Source: Arthrobacter sp. ISL-48 (lineage in GTDB: Bacteria; Actinomycetota; Actinomycetes; Actinomycetales; Micrococcaceae). From it: a stretch of 64,000 nucleotides of DNA. A program made the position numbers and the translations under genes. Positions 54,875 to 63,816 of this stretch are shown here, in pieces (the stretch's first letter is position 1; each line of letters begins with the position of its first letter). The notes beneath the pieces are model-generated. The model had not been told where the DNA came from. It worked only from the letters and a program-made list of their open reading frames with translations, and ran no database searches. The stretch spans positions 194,875 through 258,874 of the forward strand of contig NZ_JAGGPL010000009.1 of NCBI RefSeq assembly GCF_018613805.1. Direction: 5' to 3'.

Positions 54875-55642
54875 TTAGAACAGCGGCCAGGGCACCGCCG
54901 ACATCTCACCGCTTGGAGCCGGAAACCGCCCTGCCAAGCGCAACCGGGCGCAGCGCGCGGCGAGTGAAGCGATTTCTTCGGTGCTGAGCAAGTCAGCTAG
55001 GTTTCGGCCCAGCTCACCGTGCAGTTCTTCGCTGACACGATCGAGGCTGTCGCGTTCCTCGGTGGTCAGAGCGTCTCCCAGCCACCCCCACAGCACCGTG
55101 CGCAGCTTGTGGTCACAGTGAAAGGTGAGCCCATGGTCCACGCCGTGCCGGTGTCCGCCCGGCATGGCAAGAATGTGGTCGCCTTTGCGGTCGGCGTTGT
55201 TGACGACCACGTCGAACACCGCCATGCGTCTGAGCGCTGGCGAGTCTTCGTGAACGAGGGCGACCATCCGTCCGTTCTCATCTTGTCCCTCGAGAACGTG
55301 TTTCCAGCCCGTCTCCGGCACGTTGTCCGTCGCGACCAGGTTCACGGCGCGTTGGGCGGGGTCTTGCTCCTGCCAGAGCTGCACCATTCCTTCGCCCATC
55401 GGACCATCGCGCAGCCAGGTGTGCGGCACGACGTCCCAGCCGAAGACCTGCGAGACCAGGTAGGCGGCCACCTCCCGGTGGGCCAGGGTGCCGTGGGGGA
55501 AATCCCACAGCGGACTTTCGCCTGCTATCGGCTTATAGACGACCACCACGTCGCCGATGCTGCCCAGGAAGGTAGCGTTAGACGCCGTCGTGATGCGGCC
55601 GGTGAGCGTCAGCTCGGCGGTCACTAGGTCCGGCGCTGGCAT
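54875..55642 (-). CDS. SCO1664-family protein (HipA/PI3K-like kinase fold)
   Basis: Protein of 255 residues; ATG 55642 overlaps the DUF3090 stop. Features of the family: VVVYKPIAGESPLWDFPHGT near the N-terminus with the nucleotide-binding Lys, VVVNNADRKGDHIL resembling the kinase catalytic loop, and GVDHGLTFH resembling the metal loop. The family is widespread in actinobacteria beside the DUF3090 and phosphomutase genes; its role is not established, although in Streptomyces the cluster lies next to the mycothiol gene mshC. Confidence 0.88.
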   Translation of the reverse strand: MPAPDLVTAELTLTGRITTASNATFLGSIGDVVVVYKPIAGESPLWDFPHGTLAHREVAAYLVSQVFGWDVVPHTWLRDGPMGEGMVQLWQEQDPAQRAVNLVATDNVPETGWKHVLEGQDENGRMVALVHEDSPALRRMAVFDVVVNNADRKGDHILAMPGGHRHGVDHGLTFHCDHKLRTVLWGWLGDALTTEERDSLDRVSEELHGELGRNLADLLSTEEIASLAARCARLRLAGRFPAPSGEMSAVPWPLF

Positions 55643-56196
55643 CAGACTTCGGGAAGGGTGCAGATGTGCCCGTCGGCGTCTATGGGGTAACCGCAGAGCG
55701 AGCAGATTGGACGCCCGGCGCCCACGACCTCACGGGTGCGCTTGGTGAATGCGCGGGCGGTGCCGACCGGCATCCGCACCAGCAGCATTTCGGGCTCGTT
55801 AGCGCCATCCTCATCAAGGGATTCGTCGTTGTCATCAGGATCGACATCGGTGATGGGGTAGGCCTCTATGACGACCTGCGCCGTCGTTGGGTCCCAACCT
55901 AAGCTCATGGCGCCGGTCCGAAACTGCTCCTGAACGGCCTCGAGCTGGTCATTGTCGACAAGTTCAATGGGAGTACTCGTGGGAACGCTGAAGGGGTTGC
56001 CCTCGACGGTGATGAGCTGGTCGAGAATTTCGTCGATCTTCTCGGCGAGCAGAGCCGACTGCTGCTTCTCCAGGGCAATACTCACGATCTGCGTCCCGGC
56101 GCGCACCTGCAGGTAGAACGTGCGCGCCCCCGGAAGGCCAATGGTGCCAACGACGACCCGATCAGGCCAGGCAAACTCGTGAACGCGTGTAGGCAT
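55642..56196 (-). CDS. DUF3090 family protein
   Basis: Protein of 184 residues. It begins TRVHEFAWPDRVVVGTIG and shows GARTFYLQVRAG, typical of DUF3090. The C-terminus has a likely zinc knuckle, CSLCGYPIDADGHIC. It is translationally coupled to the SCO1664-family gene and sits 24 bases after the phosphomutase gene. Function unknown. Confidence 0.9.
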   Translation of the reverse strand: MPTRVHEFAWPDRVVVGTIGLPGARTFYLQVRAGTQIVSIALEKQQSALLAEKIDEILDQLITVEGNPFSVPTSTPIELVDNDQLEAVQEQFRTGAMSLGWDPTTAQVVIEAYPITDVDPDDNDESLDEDGANEPEMLLVRMPVGTARAFTKRTREVVGAGRPICSLCGYPIDADGHICTLPEV

Positions 56197-56220
56197 GTCA
56201 GTATTTTAGGCACATGACGT

Positions 56221-56913
56221 TCATGGCGCCTTGTGCCCTGCGCCGCCGCCCACCGGCGCATCGCCAGAATCGATGCCGTTCGACAGCCACGACAGATCCC
56301 CCGCGTCGGTGTTGGTCGCATAGACGCTCGGCCGACTAGCGCCGTAACCCACAATCGATACGGAGGCGGGGCCCACGTTAATACGCTGGAACAGGTCAAG
56401 GTGCATGCCGAGCGCGTCGGCGAGGATTGACTTGATGATGTCACCGTGACTCACCGCCACCCACACGGCCCCTGGCCCGTACTCGGCTTCGAAGGCTGCA
56501 TCGTGGCGTCGAATCGCTGCCACCGACCGAGCCTGCATCGCGGCCATGGATTCACCGCCCGGAAAGATGACGGCGGACGGTTGCGACTGCACAACCGACC
56601 ACAAATCCTCCGTCGCGAGATCACTGAGTGTGCGGCCCTGCCACTGGCCGTAATCGCACTCGGTGAGATCGGGATCGACCGACGCGTACGGAGTGCCAGC
56701 CTGGCGATCGAGGATGAGCTGGGTGGTCTGCTGACAACGCTCAAGAGGGCTCGACACCACCCCGACTACGGGCACGGCTGCGAGCCGGTCTCCGGCCAGA
56801 GCCGCCTGGTCGCGCCCGATCTGGTCCAGGCTGACGCCGACGGCCCGACCGGCCAGCAGCCCAGTGGCATTGGCTGTGGTGCGGCCGTGCCGCACGAGAA
56901 TTACTGTCGCCAT
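56221..56913 (-). CDS. Histidine phosphatase family, MSMEG_4193-type phosphomutase
   Basis: Protein of 230 residues. The catalytic motif LVRHGRTTAN carries the phospho-accepting His; Arg and Glu follow in SSPLERCQQT and LTECDYGQW, and the second His in AVSHGDIIKS. It is the first gene of the three-gene actinobacterial operon with DUF3090 and SCO1664. The substrate is unknown. Confidence 0.9.
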   Translation of the reverse strand: MATVILVRHGRTTANATGLLAGRAVGVSLDQIGRDQAALAGDRLAAVPVVGVVSSPLERCQQTTQLILDRQAGTPYASVDPDLTECDYGQWQGRTLSDLATEDLWSVVQSQPSAVIFPGGESMAAMQARSVAAIRRHDAAFEAEYGPGAVWVAVSHGDIIKSILADALGMHLDLFQRINVGPASVSIVGYGASRPSVYATNTDAGDLSWLSNGIDSGDAPVGGGAGHKAP

Positions 56914-57081
56914 CCACCCAGCCTAACCACCGGGTTGCAAAGGGGTAGAGCGTCCTTGGAATAGGCTGTTTAGCGGATTCATCCTGTAGTCGATCGCGTG
57001 GAGGCAGTTCTTGAGGGGTTTACTGGTCAGTGGCGAAGCCATGCCAGGTGGGACTTCAGTAGCCCCGGCAGGCGACAACTG

Positions 57082-58152
57082 ATGTCGGCTGTGAGTACCG
57101 CAACCCGGCCAGTCCGCATCAGCTCGAGCCCTTTGCAACTGCAAACAGTGGAGCCTTTGCTGGAGTCTGTCCAGGCGGAAGTCGGGAATGTGCCGGCATT
57201 ATTGGCTATCGCAGAGAACCTCGGGCGGTCGGCTGCACGCCCGGGCGTAGGGGAGACTGTCCGGCTCTGGGAGCTCCTGGCCTCGGTGACGGCAGTGGAT
57301 GTGGCTGCTGGTCGCGTGCTTGAACCACATCTTGATGCGGTGGCGATCCTCTCGCAGTCCGGTATGCCAATGGACGCCATGAATGGAGCCTGGGGTGTAT
57401 TCGCGGCCGAAGGCCCGGGCCTGCGCCTTGAGGCGACCAGGGACGGCGCCGGCGGCTACATCCTGACCGGGACTAAGCCCTGGTGTTCGCTGGCTGAGCA
57501 GCTCCGCGGCGCTGTGGTCACAGCGCACCTTCCTGACCGGGACGGCAGGGGCGCCTTCGCGGTCAATCTTGAGGACCCCGGAGTGGCCTGCCAGACACCG
57601 AACTGGATCAGTCGCGGACTGAGCGAGATCCCCAGCGGGAACGTGCATTTCGCCAGCGTCCCAGCAACGCTTATTGGTCAACCGGGATGGTACTACGAGC
57701 GTCCGGGCTTCGCGTGGGGTGGCATGGGCGTGGCTGCGTGCTGGTTCGGCGGGGCAGTGGCTGTGGCCCGCGAGTTCAGGGATTCTTTGGTCAAAGCCGC
57801 GGAGCGTGGTCGCGAACCGGACCAGGTTGCCTTGGCTCATTTGGGTGAAATTGATCGGATCATCGCTGCTTCAACCGGGTACCTGGCCGGGGTTGCCGAG
57901 GGTATCGATGCCGGGGAACTTTCCGGCTCCAACGCGTGGAGCGAAGCGCTGCGCGTCCGCGGCGCAGTAGCCACCGCCGTCGAGCGCATTCAAGCGTTAG
58001 TAGTGCAGAATTTAGGTCCGGGCCCGCTGGCCTTCAACGAGAATTACGGTAAGCGAATGGCTGACCTATCGCTTTATATCCGGCAGCACCATGCGATGCG
58101 TGATGACGCCCAACTGGGCGCCCTTACGCTGCAACGGGACTGCCCGTGGTGA
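57082..58152 (+). CDS. Acyl-CoA dehydrogenase-like flavoprotein
   Basis: Protein of 356 residues from ATG 57082. The frame is open to GTG 56998 and the ribosome site is weak in both cases, so the start is uncertain. The middle beta domain has 'GGYILTGTKPWCSLAEQL', matching the acyl-CoA dehydrogenase substrate/flavin region; the C-terminal helical domain covers residues 215-350. The usual catalytic Glu could not be placed with confidence. Its stop overlaps the next gene, so it is part of an operon with a PIG-L/methyltransferase fusion and a GT2, which is an unusual partner set for fatty-acid oxidation. Confidence 0.8.
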   Translation: MSAVSTATRPVRISSSPLQLQTVEPLLESVQAEVGNVPALLAIAENLGRSAARPGVGETVRLWELLASVTAVDVAAGRVLEPHLDAVAILSQSGMPMDAMNGAWGVFAAEGPGLRLEATRDGAGGYILTGTKPWCSLAEQLRGAVVTAHLPDRDGRGAFAVNLEDPGVACQTPNWISRGLSEIPSGNVHFASVPATLIGQPGWYYERPGFAWGGMGVAACWFGGAVAVAREFRDSLVKAAERGREPDQVALAHLGEIDRIIAASTGYLAGVAEGIDAGELSGSNAWSEALRVRGAVATAVERIQALVVQNLGPGPLAFNENYGKRMADLSLYIRQHHAMRDDAQLGALTLQRDCPW

Positions 58153-59510
58153 ACTTTTCGCACCGAGACGCCGGGACCGCCGAGTCCGTCTGGGCTGCCT
58201 GCGGCCTCGACGGCCTGCCGGAGCTCCCACTGGACGCAGCTGAACTTGAGGCCATGACCTTTGTTGTGCTTGCTGCGCACCCCGATGATGAAACCCTCGG
58301 CGCGGGCGGGCTCCTGGCGAAGCTGCATGCCGCTGGGGCCGCAATAGAGGTCCTGCTGTGCACAGCTGGCGAGGCTTCCCATCCTGAGTCGCAAACCACG
58401 ACGGCGGAGCAGCTTGCCGCTGTCCGGCTCAGTGAATTCCAGAGCGCTGTGACTGGCCTTGCTCCCAGCGCGGCGTGGCGGTTCCTGGAACTGCGCGATG
58501 GACAACTGGCCTCTGACCCTGCCCCTATCGCGGCTGCAGTTCGGGAAGCCATCACCCGATCTGGGCGTCCGGCCGAAAGGGTAGCGATTGTGGCTCCGTA
58601 CCGCGGGGACGGCCACACTGACCACGATGTCCTGGGCACTCTTGCGGCAGAGGTGGCTGACGAAGGTGGCCACGGGTTGCTGGAGTACCCGATCTGGTAC
58701 TGGCTTTGGGCCAGTCCGGAAGATCCACTCTGGAAGTCCTGGGTGCAAGTGCCACTGGCCCCGGAAGAACAGCACGCGAAGGCAAAGGCCATGCGTTCCC
58801 ACGCCTCGCAAACCAGTCCTCTCTCCGACCAGCCCGGAGACGAAACACTTCTGTCCGAGACCTTCCTGGAGCACTTCTCCCGCCCCCGGGAACTGTTCGC
58901 ATGGCATCCGTCGGAGGCCGGTACCAATAGCGCAAACGACGCTGAGCGGATCTTCGACGCGGTGCACACCCGCGACGAGGATCCGTGGAATTACACCTCC
59001 AGCTGGTACGAACGGCGCAAGAGGGCCCTGACGATGGCCGTCCTGCCGGAGGAGAATTACGACTCCGGGCTGGAACTCGGCTGCTCAATCGGCACTCTAA
59101 GCGTTGACCTGGCCCAAAGGTGCCGGCAGTTTCTTGCGGTGGACGCCAGCAGCGCAGCCCTGGCCCGGGCAGCGGAGCGTCTTTCTCTCTACCCGTCAGC
59201 CCAGACACGGCAGCTCACTCTCCCGCGTGACTGGCCAGAGGAACGCTTCGACCTCGTGGTCATGTCCGAAATGGGCTACTACCTCGCCCGGGATGAACTC
59301 TCTGATCTGCTGAGACGGGTGGAAGCCTCCACAGAACCTGGCGGCACACTTGTCCTTTGCCACTGGCGCCATCCAATCTCCGGCTGGCAGCTGGACGGGG
59401 AAGCTGTACACGACCTGGCCCGCAGTCAACTCCGATGGCGCACCAGGGGGCTTTACCGGGAAAAGGACTTTGTTCTGGAGGTGTTGGTCGCGCCGACCAT
59501 GGTGCCATGA
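58149..59510 (+). CDS. Bifunctional PIG-L deacetylase / SAM-dependent methyltransferase
   Basis: Protein of 453 residues (GTG 58149, or GTG 58146 one codon earlier). Residues 35-220 are a PIG-L/LmbE zinc deacetylase: AAHPDDETLGAGG with the His-Asp-Asp ligands, and RGDGHTDHDVLG with the third ligand. Residues 255-450 form a NodS-like class I methyltransferase: WNYTSSWYERRKRALTMAVL, then the SAM loop LELGCSIGTLSVDLA and 'DLVVMSEMGYYL'. The fusion implies deacetylation and N- or O-methylation of the same amino-sugar-like substrate. The start overlaps the upstream stop and the stop overlaps the GT2 start. Confidence 0.9.
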   Translation: MNFSHRDAGTAESVWAACGLDGLPELPLDAAELEAMTFVVLAAHPDDETLGAGGLLAKLHAAGAAIEVLLCTAGEASHPESQTTTAEQLAAVRLSEFQSAVTGLAPSAAWRFLELRDGQLASDPAPIAAAVREAITRSGRPAERVAIVAPYRGDGHTDHDVLGTLAAEVADEGGHGLLEYPIWYWLWASPEDPLWKSWVQVPLAPEEQHAKAKAMRSHASQTSPLSDQPGDETLLSETFLEHFSRPRELFAWHPSEAGTNSANDAERIFDAVHTRDEDPWNYTSSWYERRKRALTMAVLPEENYDSGLELGCSIGTLSVDLAQRCRQFLAVDASSAALARAAERLSLYPSAQTRQLTLPRDWPEERFDLVVMSEMGYYLARDELSDLLRRVEASTEPGGTLVLCHWRHPISGWQLDGEAVHDLARSQLRWRTRGLYREKDFVLEVLVAPTMVP

Positions 59511-60247
59511 CACCGCTGCCGATCTCCCGCGTGGCAGTGGTCGTGCCTGCACACAATGAGGAACAACACCTGGCCCGCGCCCTCTCCGGCCTGCTGGCTG
59601 CCGCCGATGCGCTGCAGCAGGAGCATGCTCAGGTTGACGTCACCGTCACGGTGGTGCTGGACAGCTGCACAGACCGCTCGGCCGACATCGCAGCCGCGTA
59701 CCTTTCCACCGACTCACGCTTCAATACTTTGGAGGTTCGCCTGCGGAGCACCGGGGCCAGCCGGGCGGTTGGGATAGCGGCAGCTATGGAGTCGCTTGGT
59801 ACAGCGGCCAGTATGAACACCACATGGCTGGCCAACACGGACGCCGACTCCACCGTTCCCGGTCATTGGCTCACCCGGCAAGTGGGACTGGCCAACGCAG
59901 GAGCCGACGCGGTACTTGGAACCGTGCAGCCCAATCCCAGCGATCTGGACTCTGCGGTCCTGCGCCGCTGGCTGGAACATCACCCGTTCCGGGAAGACCA
60001 CCAGCACATCTACGGCGCCAACTTCGGGGTGCGTGCCTCCGCCTACCTCACGGCAGGCGGCTTTCCGAAGCTGCGCGTCCATGAGGACAGGATCCTGGTG
60101 GAGCGCCTTCGCCGGCACAACTTCTCCGTTGCAGCAACTGACACTATCCGGGTACTGACATCCGGACGCACACTTGCCCGGGCACCCCAGGGCTTCGGCG
60201 CGTATCTGCGCGCTCTTAGCCGGGAACTGCGCGAACAGCACCTCTAA
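59507..60247 (+). CDS. Glycosyltransferase family 2, soluble
   Basis: Protein of 246 residues; ATG 59507 overlaps the upstream stop. The GT-A fold is clear: VAVVVPAHNEEQHLARALSG, 'VVLDSCTDRSADIA', the metal motif NTDADS (110-115), GANFGVRASAYLTAGGF, and the acidic HEDRILVERL near residue 206. No membrane segment is present. It would transfer a sugar in the same pathway as the deacetylase-methyltransferase. The product is unknown. Confidence 0.88.
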   Translation: MTPLPISRVAVVVPAHNEEQHLARALSGLLAAADALQQEHAQVDVTVTVVLDSCTDRSADIAAAYLSTDSRFNTLEVRLRSTGASRAVGIAAAMESLGTAASMNTTWLANTDADSTVPGHWLTRQVGLANAGADAVLGTVQPNPSDLDSAVLRRWLEHHPFREDHQHIYGANFGVRASAYLTAGGFPKLRVHEDRILVERLRRHNFSVAATDTIRVLTSGRTLARAPQGFGAYLRALSRELREQHL

Positions 60248-60264
60248 CACCCACTAAAATTACT

Positions 60265-60378
60265 CTCCTCCAGGCCATCGTCTCCCGCAGCGTCCGCCTG
60301 CCCGTCTCCGTTGAGGTGACTGTCGAAACCACCGGAACCATGCTGATGGGATCCGAGATCGGCGCGGCGCTCACCTTG
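60265..60378 (+). pseudogene. Methionine synthase (MetH) internal fragment
   Basis: In-frame segment [24 protein letters not shown] region, with the preceding LQAIVSRSVRLP. The [17 protein letters not shown] stretch is characteristic of the homocysteine-binding domain of cobalamin-dependent methionine synthase. Only about 38 codons remain, and the sequence passes directly into the ATPase-domain remnant. It is debris at a recombination junction. Confidence 0.7.
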
Positions 60379-60397
60379 GCCCGAGCCGCTCGGCGTC

Positions 60398-61117
60398 GTG
60401 TCCTTCTCCTATTCGCCGGACAAGCCGCTGATCTCTTCTCTTTCTTTGGTAGCTGAGCCGGGGCAGACGGTGGCTATTGTCGGGCCCACCGGGGCGGGCA
60501 AGACCACGCTGGTGAACCTGATGATGCGGTTCTACGAGCTGGATGCGGGGCGGATATCGCTCGACGGCGTCGACGTCACCTCGATGACGCGGCTTGAGCT
60601 GTGCTCGCGGATGGGGATGGTGCTGCAGGATAGGTGGCTATTCGGCGGGACCATCCGGGACAACAATGCGTATGGCCGGCTCGAGGCTTCGGAGGCGGAG
60701 ATCCTGGAGGCCGCGCAGGCGATGTATGTGGACCGGTTCGTTCGGTCCCTGCCCGAGGGGTACGATACGGTTCTCGACGACGAGGGCTCGAACGTGTCGG
60801 CGGGGGAGAAGCAGTTGCTGACCATTGCGCGGGCGTTCCTGTCCCGGCCGTCGGTGCTGATTTTGGATGAGGCGACTTCTTCCGTGGACACCCGGACCGA
60901 GGTGCTGGTGCAGAAGGCGATGAGTGCGCTACGGTCTGACCGCACGAGTTTCGTGATCGCGCACCGCCTGTCCACGATCCGCGACGCCGACCTCATCCTG
61001 GTGATGGAGGCTGGCCAGATCGTGGAGCGGGGGACTCATGCTTCTTTGTTGGAGGCGGGTTGGGCGTATGCCCGGCTGTATGAGGCGCAGTTCGCGGCTC
61101 CGGTGGCGGAGGTCTAA
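60398..61117 (+). pseudogene. Truncated ABC exporter ATPase domain (direct repeat copy B)
   Basis: About 239 codons that match the C-terminal ATPase domain of the exporter encoded at 52836-54863, about 92% identical in protein by eye and sharing the same end (AAPVAEV). The membrane domain is missing. A GTG at 60398 exists, but no ribosome site precedes it. Walker A, signature and Walker B are kept. Substitutions at otherwise conserved positions, such as Arg to Cys before SRMGMVLQD and Ile to Asn in IRDNNAYG, suggest relaxed selection. Expression as a free ATPase cannot be excluded. Confidence 0.8.
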
Positions 61118-61638
61118 GAGCGCTACGCAGCAGGGGCGTGCTGGTGCTTTTGTGGTTACTTTGGATGTGGGTCGCTGGCTGGGAATTTTTAGCTGTTTAT
61201 GTTGGCGAACATTTTCGCTGGTTCTTATGTAATAAAAGCGACTTCTGTCCTCCGCGTAGTTCCAAGTCATAGGCGGATCCCGGGTGAGGGAAGGACCGCT
61301 TGTTCAAGCACCCGGTGTTCCCCAAGGAGGTGGCCGCCAGGGTCAACGGTGGAGCAGGGGACTGTCTTCGACGTAGCGGAGGACCGGCTCAGTTTCCGAG
61401 CGGATAGGTCCCGTAGACGACTGGACGGATGCCATCGAGCGGAAACTGACGGGGTTGGTAACACCTTATGGGATTCCCTGCCGGACCTACCGTACCTCCG
61501 ACACAGAGTGTCCTGTCTTGCCGGCCGCGAGGAAGGTGTAGAGTGCTGACAAGATCGCCTGAGGCGCCTCTAGCCTCTAGCTTTTGAACCGTAAAACCGA
61601 CACTGCCAGCGCATCAAAAGTCATAGCCAAAACTTGAA
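61118..61638. other. Non-coding stretch before right-end module
   Basis: About 520 bases with no recognised gene. The first 150 bases are T-rich on the plus strand. Bases 61270-61530 are GC-rich again and contain short open frames without family resemblance, one plus-strand frame ending at a TAG near 61540. This may be further debris. An imperfect inverted repeat (around 61389-61450) was seen. Confidence 0.5.
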
Positions 61639-61651
61639 CTCGTGGCACGAG
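61639..61651. promoter_or_regulatory. Palindrome upstream of right-end module
   Basis: CTCGTGGCACGAG, a perfect 6-1-6 inverted repeat 45 bases before the first gene of the module, at a distance suitable for an operator. Confidence 0.5.
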
Positions 61652-61696
61652 TGAAGGTTGTTCAGTTTTTTCTTCGAATCGAGGCGGGAATAAATA

Positions 61697-61909
61697 ATGG
61701 GTTCTGCAGCACTTCTGACGGTTTCAAGAGTTGAAGATCCAACAAAGGTCATTGAGGCCCTTGACCACGGAGACATCTCATTCTTCCCCCGCTCCTCTGA
61801 TGACTCTCCCGAAACTACCCTCGAATTCAAGGGGCGGCGCTTTTACGGAGAGGCGGATATTCTCGAGAATATCGATAGCATCGCTGCCAGCATCCATTCA
61901 GCCCGATAG
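61697..61909 (+). CDS. Small protein of unknown function, first gene of right-end module
   Basis: Protein of 70 residues from ATG 61697, with GAGGCGGG upstream. It is soluble and moderately acidic (VEDPTKVIEALDHGDISFFP near the start, FKGRRFYGEADILENIDSI later). No family is recognised. The large protein gene starts eight bases after its stop, so both are probably one operon. The DNA is less GC-rich than upstream genes. Confidence 0.6.
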   Translation: MGSAALLTVSRVEDPTKVIEALDHGDISFFPRSSDDSPETTLEFKGRRFYGEADILENIDSIAASIHSAR

Positions 61910-61917
61910 GTCGGGCT

Positions 61918-63714
61918 TTGGTCAATATCGCCCTTCTTGCGTCACCTGGAGTCGGCTCTCGTCTCGTTCGTGAGCAGTTGCTACGGGCCTTACCAGACAT
62001 GGGCTTGCATGATGTTGACGATGAACTCATACGCCAAGAGCATCTCTGGTTGAATGCGCGGTTACGGTCAGTCCCTGCTCAAGCTCGATCGATTCGATCA
62101 TTAATCGAAGGTTTGACTAGGGATGCCTTATTAAACTATTGGAATGAAGCTTATCAGGGAATCATTGACCATATAGTTCAAAATAAGGTCAATACTAACG
62201 TTGTATCTTTCCACCCTTCATATTATTCTTCCCGCCGCAGTGAATTTTATTCCACATTAGCTTTTCCAATCTCTCAGCGAGATGACCTTCGATTCTCTCA
62301 TATCATTCTCTTGATAGATGACATTTATGATATACAACGTCGACTCGGCGGAAAGAATGATATTTTCGACCTCAAGAAGAGGCTGGACAGGCACCTGCTT
62401 TCACAACGCCTTGATGTTTATCAGGCAGCAAAGGGGGAACTTCCAGACCATATGGGTGAAACGTGGGAGTCTTTCCGTTCAGAAAATCTGAACGCCGTCC
62501 TGTCTGACATTGCTACCTGGCGTCGATTTGACATGGTGCAGGCGGAACTCCTCGCCCGGGCCCATGACTGCAAGCTAACCGTCCTGGGCGTGAAGCACCC
62601 GTTCCGCTCACTTGTTGAACTGATAAAGGATCCGAACAATTCAAAAACCGCCTACCTTTCCCACCCGATTTCGCGACCCCGCCGGGCCGTTCTGGCTGGT
62701 ACAGTGGCGGACTGGCCAGAGGTTGTTCTCTCCAGCAACAGGCTAGGAGATCGACTTGCGTCAGAAGGCGTCGACTTAGTCATGCCGACATCGATTGACG
62801 AGTTTCGGATCATGCCTGCTCCCGACGAGACTCGTCCTTACGAGAGGCCATATCGGCTTGGTAAACGCTGGCCGGACTTGTCCCCGACTGGAGCGATAGT
62901 TCCCAATGAGAGTCCAGCAGACCTTGCGGTTCTTCCCGATTTGCTTACTGAACTCAAATTGGGAACACATGCTAGGGGCCTGGAGAAAATGATAATCGGC
63001 GAAGTGCCTTTCCGCGACCACTTCCTAGTTAGTAATACTGACTCGTTCTTCGTATACCGACCGCTGTTTGGTGTCAAGACGTCGGAGTCCACCAAGGAGC
63101 GTGGTGGCTCGTTCTCTGGTGGCGTCCAAGCCGAAATTGACCACTGGGTTGACTCATGGGATTCGCAAAGCTTCGGAACTCGGAAAAGACGCGCTCTGTT
63201 CACCCATTGCCTGAGTGATATTGAAGAAATTGGATGGCTTTGGGCCGGAAACCAACCCCAGAATATAAATGAGCGTAAATTGCACGTCAGAGGTGTAGAG
63301 CAGGCACTTCGGTCACATCTTCGCGAAGAGTACGGACTCAAACGCTTTGATATTGAGAATGTGCTGCAGGGTGAGCCGCTACGCGAAGACATGCTTGATG
63401 CCGCAGTTATGGACGCCAGTCACGATGCTGGCGAACTGCGAGTTCAAGCCTATGAGACGGCTGGGAAGAGTTACCTGGTCCAGTACCTTTCGGGGGGAAT
63501 AGAGCGACAGGACGTTTTAGACTCTGGCGACGTGGGCATTTTCCTAGTGGATGGGGAAGAACTTTTCGATAATGATCTTCGTGAGTGTGCGGCGTTTCTT
63601 CGAGGCGAGAGTTCATGGCCGACGCTACTGCTAGACCAAGGCGGAGTCCTTGAACGAGGTTTAGGGGTTGCCGCCATCGGAGAATGGGTGGAAGGCCTCC
63701 TCGCTCCGAGCTGA
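61918..63714 (+). CDS. Large protein of unknown function, degenerate P-loop start and possible deoxyribosyltransferase-like segment
   Basis: Protein of 598 residues. TTG 61918 is the earliest start and follows the small gene closely; GTC and ATC codons after it leave no better choice near the N-terminus. Residues 1-20 read VNIALLASPGVGSRLVREQL, like a P-loop kinase start but without the Walker A lysine. Residues 125-150 hold 'HIILLIDDIYDIQRRLG'. Around residues 245-300, YLSHPISRPRR and later VVLSSNRLGDRLASEGVDLV resemble the nucleotide-sugar fold of nucleoside 2-deoxyribosyltransferases. The last 150 residues are unassigned. Many ATT, TTA and AAT codons mark it as unlike its neighbours. A nucleotide-acting or defence role is speculative. 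Confidence 0.7.
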   Translation: MVNIALLASPGVGSRLVREQLLRALPDMGLHDVDDELIRQEHLWLNARLRSVPAQARSIRSLIEGLTRDALLNYWNEAYQGIIDHIVQNKVNTNVVSFHPSYYSSRRSEFYSTLAFPISQRDDLRFSHIILLIDDIYDIQRRLGGKNDIFDLKKRLDRHLLSQRLDVYQAAKGELPDHMGETWESFRSENLNAVLSDIATWRRFDMVQAELLARAHDCKLTVLGVKHPFRSLVELIKDPNNSKTAYLSHPISRPRRAVLAGTVADWPEVVLSSNRLGDRLASEGVDLVMPTSIDEFRIMPAPDETRPYERPYRLGKRWPDLSPTGAIVPNESPADLAVLPDLLTELKLGTHARGLEKMIIGEVPFRDHFLVSNTDSFFVYRPLFGVKTSESTKERGGSFSGGVQAEIDHWVDSWDSQSFGTRKRRALFTHCLSDIEEIGWLWAGNQPQNINERKLHVRGVEQALRSHLREEYGLKRFDIENVLQGEPLREDMLDAAVMDASHDAGELRVQAYETAGKSYLVQYLSGGIERQDVLDSGDVGIFLVDGEELFDNDLRECAAFLRGESSWPTLLLDQGGVLERGLGVAAIGEWVEGLLAPS

Positions 63715-63816
63715 TTTCCTGAATGTCGAAAACACTCCGCCATCAGCTACCCTGAACCGCAGATTTACTCTCCGGAGGGAAAGCAAGGCAGAGCCTGCAC
63801 ACGTCAGACCTTGCCT
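63715..63816. other. Short non-coding gap
   Basis: About 100 bases between two converging frames with no hairpin I could fix. Confidence 0.4.

Noticed and set aside
61199..61549. 116-codon plus-strand frame in the gap before the right-end module
   Set aside because: Arg/Ser/Cys-rich composition, no ribosome site and no family resemblance; treated as non-coding.
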